From an uncultured Flavobacteriales bacterium (GTDB lineage: Bacteria > Bacteroidota > Bacteroidia > Flavobacteriales > BACL11): a stretch of 6,079 bases of DNA. The notes under the pieces were generated by a model, which had not been told where the DNA came from, did no database searches, and saw only the letters and a program-made list of their open reading frames with translations. Positions within the stretch are counted from its first letter, which is position 1. Every line of letters begins with the position of its first letter. This document shows, piece by piece, positions 1 through 6,079 of this stretch. The DNA is taken from assembly GCA_913052655.1 (NCBI GenBank), contig CAJXFN010000083.1:1-6079 (forward strand). Reading direction: 5' to 3'. The position numbers and the translations under genes are program-made.

Positions 1-19
1 TTATCCAAATCTTATTGAT

Positions 20-27
20 TAAATTTG
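20..27 (+). promoter_or_regulatory. Candidate Bacteroidota -7 promoter box for uvrA
   Basis: TAAATTTG matches the Bacteroidota -7 consensus TAnnTTTG exactly. It lies 20 bases before the uvrA ATG at 48, so transcription would begin roughly at 32-36 with a very short leader. The partner -33 TTG element would fall at or just beyond the left edge, so it cannot be checked. In DNA this A/T-rich an exact match can arise by chance, although it is not expected often in a 47-base gap. Confidence 0.4.
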
Positions 28-47
28 CAAAATTCAGAGTAAAAGGA

Positions 48-2819
48 ATGAGTAAAAAGAGTATAAAATCAACAGAAAATATTGAAATTATTGGAGCAAA
101 ACTTCATAATCTAAAGAATATCTCTTTAAAAATTCCTAAAGATAATCTAGTTGTAATTTCAGGTGTTTCTGGTTCTGGAAAATCATCACTAGCCTTTGAC
201 ACACTATATGCTGAAGGTCAAAGAAGATATATCGAAAGTTTATCATCATACGCAAGGCAATTCTTAGGGAAATTACAAAAACCAGATGTTGAAGCTATTA
301 ACGGAATATCTCCTGCAATCGCTATAGAACAAAAAGTAATCTCTAAGAACCCAAGATCTACAGTGGGCACAGTGACTGAAATATATGATTACTTAAAACT
401 TCTGTATGCAAGAATAGGAAAAACATACTCTCCTATATCAGGAAAGGAAGTAAAAAATCATCAAATATCAGATATTGTTGATTTTATTTTTAGACAAGAA
501 AAAGAAACTGTTTGTTTACTTACAACTAAACTAGAGGATTGTGAAATTAAAAAACTAAACACCTTACTTCAACAAGGATATTCTAGAATATTAATTAACA
601 ATAAAGTAGAAAAAATAAATACTATTTTAGAAGATTCTTCTACAAATTTGAAAGATATATATCTTGTGATAGACAGAATTGTTGTCGATAAAAATATAGA
701 AGAAAATAAAAGAAGGATAAGCGACTCAGTTGAAACTTCATTTTTTGAAGGGAAAGGAGAATGTATTGTGTGGATTCATGACAAAGATCATCATTTTTCT
801 AATAAATTTGAACTGGATGGAATGATGTTTGAAAAGAACTCTGTTCCATTATTTGCTTTTAATAATCCCTATGGAGCTTGTAAGAAATGTGAGGGGTTTG
901 GCATGACTATCGGTTTAGATAAAAATAAAATAATAAAGAATAAAGAATTATCTCTTTATGGAGGAGTTGTAAGTTGTTGGTCAGGACTAAAGCTTTCAAA
1001 ATGGAAAGAAAGATTTATAGAAAATTCCTCAGAATTTAATTTCCCTATTCACAAACCATATTTTGAACTTTCAGAAGAAGAAATAGATATTTTATGGAAT
1101 GGAAAAGGAAAATGTAAAGGCATCTATCAGTTCTTTACAAAATTAGATTCTGAAAAACACAAGATACAAAGCAGAGTAATATCCGCGAGATACAGAGGTA
1201 GAACAGAATGTGATGAATGCGAAGGATCTAGATTAAGAAAAGATGCTTTGTATGTAAAAATCAATTTAAAATCTATTGATGAAATTACAAAAATGAATAT
1301 CAATGAAGCCTTATATTTTTTCAAAAATTTAAAATTATCTGAATCCGAAAATAAAATTGCAGGAAGAATCCTAACAGAGATTAAGAGTAGGCTAACTTTT
1401 CTAAAAGAAGTAGGACTCTCCTATTTAACATTGTCTAGGAGTTCCTCTACACTATCAGGAGGAGAAAGTCAAAGAATTAATCTCGCTACTTCATTGGGAA
1501 GTAGTTTGGTTGGATCAATGTATATATTAGACGAACCATCAATAGGACTTCATTCAAGAGATACAGAAAATCTAATCCAGGTTTTAAAAAACCTACGTGA
1601 TATTGGAAACACTGTTATAGTTGTTGAACATGATGAAGAAATAATGGAACAGGCAGATCATATTATAGATCTAGGCCCAGAAGCAGGAATTCATGGGGGA
1701 GAATTAATATTTCAAGGCAAACTATCAGAAATACACAAAGAAAAAAGAAGCTTGACGACTCAATATTTATCAGGAATTAAAAAGATAAAAACTCCATTAA
1801 ATAGAAGACAATGGAAACATTGTATACATCTTGACGGGATAAATATTAACAACATTCAACAGATGGAAATTAAGATTCCACTAGAGTGTTTCACCTTAAT
1901 AACTGGAGTAAGTGGATCTGGAAAATCCTCCTTAATTAAGCAAGCTTTAAAACCAGCTTTGGAACAGTTATTTAATGGACAAAGTTCAGCAAAAAGAAAT
2001 TATAAAGAAGCTTATTTAAATACTCAGAAATATTCAAGATTAGAGTTCATTGACCAAAATCCAATCGGAAAATCATCACGATCTAATCCTGTTACCTATA
2101 TAAAAGCATTTGATGATATAAGAAGTTTATACTCTAAACAAAAACTTTCTTTATCAAGAAATTATAAAAGTGGATTTTTCTCATTTAATGTAGATGGAGG
2201 AAGATGTGACAATTGTAAAGGAGAGGGAGAAACTACAGTAGAAATGCAGTTTATGGCAGATGTACATTTAGTATGTGAAGAATGTAAAGGAAATAGATTT
2301 AAACAAGAAATACTAGATATTAAATTTGCAAAAAAGAATATCGCACAAATATTAGATCTTACCGTCAAAGAAGCTATATTATTTTTCCAACAAAACCATC
2401 AAGAAAAAATATCTAAAAAAATTCAACCATTACAAGATGTTGGTTTAGGATATATAAAGTTGGGACAATCTTCTTCAACTTTAAGTGGTGGAGAAGCTCA
2501 GAGAATAAAACTTGCTTCTTTTCTGGGTAAAGGTGAAAATTCAGAAAAAATTGTATTCATCTTTGATGAACCAACAACAGGTCTACATTTTCATGATATC
2601 AAAAAATTATTACATTCGTTTAATGAACTTATAGAAAAAGGTCATTCTGTAATTTGTATTGAACATAACTTAGACGTTATAAAATGTGCTGATTGGATTA
2701 TTGACCTTGGACCTGAAGGAGGTGATAACGGAGGAAAGATTATTTTTGAAGGAACTCCAGAAAATCTAATAAAAGATATAAATTCTTTGACAGGAAGGTA
2801 TTTAAAAAAGAAATTATAA
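48..2819 (+). CDS. uvrA: UvrA, excinuclease ABC subunit A
   Basis: UvrA is the DNA-damage-sensing ATPase of cytoplasmic nucleotide excision repair; as a dimer it scans DNA and loads UvrB. The 923-residue product has the usual double ABC layout. The first Walker A is GVSGSGKS at about 39-46, and the second is at 620-627. The ABC signatures LSGGESQR (from 469) and LSGGEAQR (from 812) are each followed by a Walker B DEP (D495/E496 and D840/E841) and a switch histidine (H528, H873). The C-terminal zinc finger is intact (C720, C723, C743, C746; CxxC-x19-CxxC). In the insertion region CKKC (278-281) and CDEC (388-391) are present, but the Cys pair expected at 254/257 is F and D. The ATG at 48 is preferred over an in-frame TTG at 15: homologues begin near here, and a promoter-like box lies between the two. 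There is no well-spaced Shine-Dalgarno sequence; AAAAGGA abuts the ATG. The gene stands alone on this strand and ends at a hairpin terminator. Family assignment is essentially certain. Confidence 0.98.
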   Translation: MSKKSIKSTENIEIIGAKLHNLKNISLKIPKDNLVVISGVSGSGKSSLAFDTLYAEGQRRYIESLSSYARQFLGKLQKPDVEAINGISPAIAIEQKVISKNPRSTVGTVTEIYDYLKLLYARIGKTYSPISGKEVKNHQISDIVDFIFRQEKETVCLLTTKLEDCEIKKLNTLLQQGYSRILINNKVEKINTILEDSSTNLKDIYLVIDRIVVDKNIEENKRRISDSVETSFFEGKGECIVWIHDKDHHFSNKFELDGMMFEKNSVPLFAFNNPYGACKKCEGFGMTIGLDKNKIIKNKELSLYGGVVSCWSGLKLSKWKERFIENSSEFNFPIHKPYFELSEEEIDILWNGKGKCKGIYQFFTKLDSEKHKIQSRVISARYRGRTECDECEGSRLRKDALYVKINLKSIDEITKMNINEALYFFKNLKLSESENKIAGRILTEIKSRLTFLKEVGLSYLTLSRSSSTLSGGESQRINLATSLGSSLVGSMYILDEPSIGLHSRDTENLIQVLKNLRDIGNTVIVVEHDEEIMEQADHIIDLGPEAGIHGGELIFQGKLSEIHKEKRSLTTQYLSGIKKIKTPLNRRQWKHCIHLDGININNIQQMEIKIPLECFTLITGVSGSGKSSLIKQALKPALEQLFNGQSSAKRNYKEAYLNTQKYSRLEFIDQNPIGKSSRSNPVTYIKAFDDIRSLYSKQKLSLSRNYKSGFFSFNVDGGRCDNCKGEGETTVEMQFMADVHLVCEECKGNRFKQEILDIKFAKKNIAQILDLTVKEAILFFQQNHQEKISKKIQPLQDVGLGYIKLGQSSSTLSGGEAQRIKLASFLGKGENSEKIVFIFDEPTTGLHFHDIKKLLHSFNELIEKGHSVICIEHNLDVIKCADWIIDLGPEGGDNGGKIIFEGTPENLIKDINSLTGRYLKKKL

Positions 2820-2846
2820 AAAAACCCATCTATTAGATGGGTTTTT
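2820..2846. terminator. Bidirectional intrinsic terminator between convergent genes
   Basis: A perfect 12-bp inverted repeat (2820-2831 pairing with 2835-2846) has a 3-base ATT loop. The core is CCCATCT/AGATGGG, flanked by an A run on the left and a T run on the right. Read on the plus strand it is a hairpin plus T tract starting one base after the uvrA stop codon. Read on the minus strand it has the same form, 19 bases beyond the stop of the Omp28-like gene (2866). One element can therefore terminate both transcripts. The 46-bp gap holds nothing else visible. Confidence 0.9.
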
Positions 2847-2865
2847 GTTTATTAAATATAGAAAA

Positions 2866-4977
2866 TTAATCCTTAATGAATTTCTTTATTATTATATCTT
2901 GTCCAATCACAGCCTCAACAATATAAATTCCTTCTGATAGATTAGATACATCAAAAGTTAATCTATGAGTACCATTCATTATACCATAATTTCCTTTTGC
3001 TATTATTTTTCCTTCTATACTCATAATAGAAACTGAAACTTCTTTGTTAGAGTCCAAATTAAGAAATAAATTAGTAATAGAATTTGTTGGATTAGGATAA
3101 ATATTAAAATCTACTTCAGAAAAAATATTTTCAGATGAAGTAGCAATAGAAACTGGTAATGAAACAGCATTATCTATCTGTCCATTATTAATTAACATAC
3201 CTACGACATGCATTTGACTTATGTCCCATGTAGGATCAACTGTAAACTGAAAGTTTTGAGTAAATATATCTCCAACATTGTAAGATGATTGAGGGAGTGC
3301 TCCACCATTGAATGAAGGTTGAATTCCTCTAGCAACATGTCTATATATCATCTGAACATCTGGTACCCAATTTGGCAAAGTAGACCAATCAGTACCATCA
3401 ACATCTATTAATGAACCAACGGCTCCTCCAGCATAAGAATTAGACTGATACCAAGTTCCTCCAGTACCAGTAACACTATCCTCAACTAATGCGCAGGCAA
3501 ATGTCCAATTTCCATTTATAGTAGCTGTAGCTGTTGCAGATATTTCTATATTAATTACATTTCCTGTAGCAACTGCTGAACCATTGAAGGTAGCAGAAAT
3601 TGGACTTGTAATTTTTTGCATGAAATCTAATTCAAAATCAGATGGATCTACTTCCGCTCCTCTATTTACATATCCAGAAGGGTATCCTCCAACAGCCATT
3701 CCTGCATCATAGTCAGTATCTGTCATTGGATCTCCATTATGAACAGCTATTCCTTGAAAATACCCATAATAATCCTTTTCTAACCAATTTAGTGCAACCG
3801 CACCTCTTGGACACCATCCGCACCATGTTCCTGTCGCTTCCTCTCCAACGACTAATTTATTAGGAGTTGGTTCAACTGCAGAAATAATTGTGGAAGAAGC
3901 ATCATTCGAAGGTACATTGTCTGGCCCTAATCCATTAACATTAGAAATTGTAGCAGTTGCTGTATTTGAACCTCCAGCTAATACAATAGGATTTGTAAAT
4001 GCTACAGAGTATGAAGACAACATAGGAATGTTGACTCCTGAAACATTTTCAGAAATTATGTTACCATTGTAATCAAAATCAATATCGAATGATGTAATTG
4101 TAGTTAAACCAAGGTTAATTACATCCACCAATACATCTCTATTCTGACTGGCTAGACCACTAATTGAATTTATGTTAGACAATGCTAAATCTAGATTTGG
4201 TAGAACAATTTGAGTTGTATCATAATTATAGCAAACATCATCAATATAATAGGCAGAATTTGCATTTGGATATAAATCTAAAGATGCAATTCTATTAATT
4301 GGGTTTGAAAAAACACCTTGTGATACACCATCAATCAAGACCTCCCAAACATTATTTGTTAAATCAAGATGAAATTTAATTTCAAACCATACTCCAGTTC
4401 CTGGATAAGAACAATTAAATGAAGCTCCTCCAGTGTTACTCATAGTTATTCCACCATTTGCATCTAAATTAACTTCCAGAGCCCATTCAGTTCCTGGTAC
4501 ATTCTCAGCTTGAAAATTAAAATACCCTGTTTTACCCACAGGAATATACATCATATGAGAATACTCAAATGTTCCTGTAGTGTATGGTGTTGAAGGGAGT
4601 GCTCCCCAGCTTCCAGCAAATGAACCGGGCATAGAATCATATGATTGAATAGTATTAAAAGCGGTGTTATTTTTCCATCCAAGTGAATACATTGACAATG
4701 TATCAAACAATAAAACAACATCAGGAATAGGAGTTGACATTTCATCAATATATAAGGAATTTGACCCACTATAGGATTGATTATTTGACATAAAAGCATC
4801 GTCTAATGCTGGATTAGCACCCGTCATTAATTCCCCCCAGGTATTCCAATTTACTGAGCTTTCAGCAATAGGGATATTAAGGTTTGTATAACTGTCAAAA
4901 TTGTCACAGTAGCTAGTTTGTGAAGAAGCACTAAATATAAACAAGCTAGTAAATAATAAAGTATAAAGTTTTTTCAT
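2866..4977 (-). CDS. Secreted Omp28-like, thioredoxin-fold protein with T9SS type A sorting domain
   Basis: This 703-residue exported protein starts at an ATG followed by a Sec signal peptide (MKK, then a hydrophobic stretch to about residue 17, cleavage probably near 19-20; no lipobox). About 24-253 look like a jelly-roll/LamG-like domain, with aromatic-rich strands, a WEVLIDG strand and a closing YYIDDVCY; Cys at 24, 189 and 249. About 261-363 resemble a CARDB/Ig-like beta-sandwich. About 374-612 resemble the Omp28 family: EEATGTWCGWCPRG carries a thioredoxin-like CGWC (386-389), and GGYPSGYVNR offers a likely cis-Pro (P433). Residues 624-703 begin FNIYPNP and form a T9SS type A sorting domain, so export across the outer membrane and surface attachment or release are expected. 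Redox activity is possible but unproven; Omp28 relatives often have no known reaction. No clear promoter was found in the 57 bp upstream, only TAATATTG, one mismatch from the -7 consensus. It may be co-transcribed with yqgF. The sorting domain and Cys motif are clear; the two N-terminal domain names are tentative. Confidence 0.9.
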   Translation of the reverse strand: MKKLYTLLFTSLFIFSASSQTSYCDNFDSYTNLNIPIAESSVNWNTWGELMTGANPALDDAFMSNNQSYSGSNSLYIDEMSTPIPDVVLLFDTLSMYSLGWKNNTAFNTIQSYDSMPGSFAGSWGALPSTPYTTGTFEYSHMMYIPVGKTGYFNFQAENVPGTEWALEVNLDANGGITMSNTGGASFNCSYPGTGVWFEIKFHLDLTNNVWEVLIDGVSQGVFSNPINRIASLDLYPNANSAYYIDDVCYNYDTTQIVLPNLDLALSNINSISGLASQNRDVLVDVINLGLTTITSFDIDFDYNGNIISENVSGVNIPMLSSYSVAFTNPIVLAGGSNTATATISNVNGLGPDNVPSNDASSTIISAVEPTPNKLVVGEEATGTWCGWCPRGAVALNWLEKDYYGYFQGIAVHNGDPMTDTDYDAGMAVGGYPSGYVNRGAEVDPSDFELDFMQKITSPISATFNGSAVATGNVINIEISATATATINGNWTFACALVEDSVTGTGGTWYQSNSYAGGAVGSLIDVDGTDWSTLPNWVPDVQMIYRHVARGIQPSFNGGALPQSSYNVGDIFTQNFQFTVDPTWDISQMHVVGMLINNGQIDNAVSLPVSIATSSENIFSEVDFNIYPNPTNSITNLFLNLDSNKEVSVSIMSIEGKIIAKGNYGIMNGTHRLTFDVSNLSEGIYIVEAVIGQDIIIKKFIKD

Positions 4978-5034
4978 ATTAATTATGTTTTTTATTAAGA
5001 ATACAATATTACTAAAAAATATGAATAAATAAAA

Positions 5035-5445
5035 CTATTTATAGGAAAGGTAATCTTGAAGTATTATAGTAGCACTAACCTCATCAATTAAACATTTATC
5101 TTTTCTTTTTTGTTTTTTCACTCCAGATTCAATTATTGATTGAAATGCAATCTTTGATGTGAATCTTTCATCTATCATACTGATTTGTTTATTAGGATAT
5201 TTATTTTTTAACTTAGTTGTAAATTTCTCTATCTCTAAACTACTGTCTGTTTTATTACCATCCAAATTTCTCGCATCACCTATAACTATTGTATCTATAT
5301 CTTGTTTATTAAACAGTTCATTTAGGAATTGAAATATATTTTTATTTACAATTGTAGTAAGTCCTGTTGCTATTAACTGAGAAGAGTCAGAAATAGAAAT
5401 TCCAACTCTTTTCGTTCCATAATCTATCCCTAGAGCTTTTGGCAC
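5035..5445 (-). CDS. yqgF: YqgF/RuvX, putative pre-16S rRNA nuclease (Holliday junction resolvase-like)
   Basis: This complete 136-residue RNase H-fold protein is close to the usual length of YqgF/RuvX. The family is needed for 16S rRNA 5'-end maturation in the cytoplasm and was first predicted to be a Holliday junction resolvase. Motifs in order: GIDYGTKRVGISISD near the N-terminus with acidic D8; VIGDARNLDG at about 54-63; IDERFTS at 91-97 with E93; and KDKCLIDEVSATIILQDYL at the C-terminus with D121. D8, E93 and D121 fit the family's acidic metal-binding triad. The start is GTG (5445-5443). Upstream in the same frame there is a TAA only 9 bases before it and no other start codon between, so GTG is effectively forced. 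It overlaps the stop of the preceding gene by one base (TAGTG), suggesting translational coupling. No Shine-Dalgarno sequence is visible. The stop is TAG. Family assignment is firm; the exact in vivo substrate rests on work in other bacteria. Confidence 0.95.
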   Translation of the reverse strand: MPKALGIDYGTKRVGISISDSSQLIATGLTTIVNKNIFQFLNELFNKQDIDTIVIGDARNLDGNKTDSSLEIEKFTTKLKNKYPNKQISMIDERFTSKIAFQSIIESGVKKQKRKDKCLIDEVSATIILQDYLSYK

Positions 5446-6079
5446 TAATTTTTAATTATTTGATATGTTATTCCTTCAGGAAAAATCTTAACTGTATATG
5501 TTCCTGAGGTTTTATCTGAAATATCAAAACTTATACTTCCAGAATTACTTTTAGTGAAAACTAATTTCCCATTTATATCGTAAAGATTAGCTGTTCGATA
5601 TTTTTTATCGGAGAATGACAACTTAAAACTTCCCAAATTTGGGTTAGGAAACAAATTAATATGAGTAAGATTTTCCTCTAAAGAAACGGAACCTAAATCT
5701 ATTGGAGGGAACACAATATAATCTATATAAGCACAATCTTCTCCTTCAGACCATCCACCATCCTTATCATATTCCCACTTAAAAATTGTTTGCCCTGCGC
5801 TTACGGGAAAAGTAGATAAAGTCCAATCCGAATCTATACCAGACCACTCACCTACCTTTTGTCCATTTATTTTAAACTTTAAGAAATCATATCCTTGCTC
5901 AGAAGATACTTTTTTATAAAAAGAAATATTTCCATCTGCCAAGACATTTAAATCTATAGATAATTCTGACTCTTGATTATCTGGTAAATTATCTGCTGAT
6001 CTTGAGCAACTTATCCCTTCATGTGGATTGTTATTTGTTATAAACCATGGATAATTTCCCTGAATCCAAGAATATTGAC
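5445..6079 (-). CDS. Partial T9SS type A sorting domain-containing extracellular protein (5' end off the window)
   Basis: The frame is open from the right edge to a TAG at 5447-5445, giving 210 visible C-terminal residues. No start codon is credible inside the window: the first in-frame TTG, at 5942, falls in mid-domain. The visible part begins in a jelly-roll-like module often found late in large secreted Bacteroidota proteins, including proteases: GNYPWFITNNNPHEG, then NISFYKKVSSEQGYDFLKF, GEWSGIDSDW, and a closing EDCAYIDYIVFPP (to about visible residue 126). A short linker leads to INLFPNPNLGSF (about visible 141-152) and a roughly 70-residue T9SS type A sorting domain ending TYTVKIFPEGITYQIIKN. 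The protein should cross the inner membrane by Sec and the outer membrane by T9SS. Any catalytic domain lies upstream, outside the window, so no enzyme function is assigned. Its stop codon overlaps the yqgF start. Confidence 0.88.
   Translation of the reverse strand, partial: QYSWIQGNYPWFITNNNPHEGISCSRSADNLPDNQESELSIDLNVLADGNISFYKKVSSEQGYDFLKFKINGQKVGEWSGIDSDWTLSTFPVSAGQTIFKWEYDKDGGWSEGEDCAYIDYIVFPPIDLGSVSLEENLTHINLFPNPNLGSFKLSFSDKKYRTANLYDINGKLVFTKSNSGSISFDISDKTSGTYTVKIFPEGITYQIIKN

Noticed and set aside
15..47. TTG at 15 as the start of uvrA, adding 11 residues
   Set aside because: The ATG at 48 matches where UvrA proteins normally begin, and a promoter-like box lies between the two. The extra residues show no family similarity that I recognise.
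1127..1324. 65-codon open frame antisense to uvrA
   Set aside because: It lies wholly inside uvrA, which has intact motifs on the other strand, and has no recognisable domain.
2162..2368. 68-codon open frame antisense to the uvrA zinc-finger region
   Set aside because: Its Ser/His/Cys-rich composition is what results from reading the zinc-finger codons backwards; no independent support.
3642..4072. Two plus-strand open frames (3642-3863 and 3890-4072) inside the Omp28-like gene
   Set aside because: Both are opposite a long, domain-bearing coding sequence and have no start context or recognisable protein features.
4551..4799. 82-codon minus-strand open frame in another frame of the Omp28-like gene
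   Set aside because: It overlaps the jelly-roll-like coding region and its composition fits an out-of-frame reading.
4978..5034. Small RNA or riboswitch in the gap before the Omp28-like gene
   Set aside because: Only 57 bp of nearly pure A/T without a stable stem; nothing resembles a known RNA element.
5940..5942. TTG as start of the rightmost minus-strand gene
   Set aside because: The frame stays open to the window edge, and the upstream codons encode the beginning of the same jelly-roll module, so the gene is partial.
1..6079. CRISPR array, insertion sequence, tRNA, phage or defence genes
   Set aside because: The window is almost fully occupied by four recognisable coding regions. No direct repeat array, transposase motif or tRNA-like fold was seen, and the intergenic gaps are under 60 bp.

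Overview
The window looks like an ordinary chromosomal segment from a low-G+C Bacteroidota bacterium, probably of the Flavobacteriia type. The evidence is the very A/T-rich codon use, two genes ending in type IX secretion (T9SS) type A sorting domains (YPNP and FPNP motifs near the C-terminus), a UvrA of the Bacteroidota subtype, and a TAnnTTTG-type promoter box with no properly spaced Shine-Dalgarno sequence. No species can be named from this.

Layout. Plus strand: a complete uvrA (48-2819, ATG start, 923 residues) covers the left half and ends at a strong, symmetrical hairpin terminator (2820-2846). Minus strand, right to left: the 3' end of a large extracellular protein gene that runs off the right edge (5445-6079), then yqgF/ruvX (5035-5445), then a 703-residue secreted protein (2866-4977). 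The secreted protein combines a jelly-roll-like domain, a beta-sandwich, an Omp28-type thioredoxin-like domain with a CGWC motif and a T9SS sorting domain. uvrA and the secreted-protein gene converge on the shared terminator.

The three minus-strand genes are close enough to share a transcript. The partial gene and yqgF overlap by one base (TAGTG), and the gap from yqgF to the Omp28-like gene is 57 bp with no visible terminator. The two flanking genes make exported, surface or secreted proteins. yqgF is a cytoplasmic housekeeping nuclease, so its position looks like a neighbourhood accident rather than a shared pathway. uvrA (excision repair) and yqgF (16S rRNA maturation) are not functionally linked here.

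Intergenic space is minimal: 47 bp before uvrA, 46 bp between the convergent genes and 57 bp between yqgF and the Omp28-like gene. No RNA genes, mobile elements, CRISPR arrays or long repeats were seen. I find no convincing new system. The points worth a second look are the missing half of a zinc site in UvrA, the GTG start of yqgF coupled to a secreted-protein gene, and the multidomain T9SS/Omp28 architecture.
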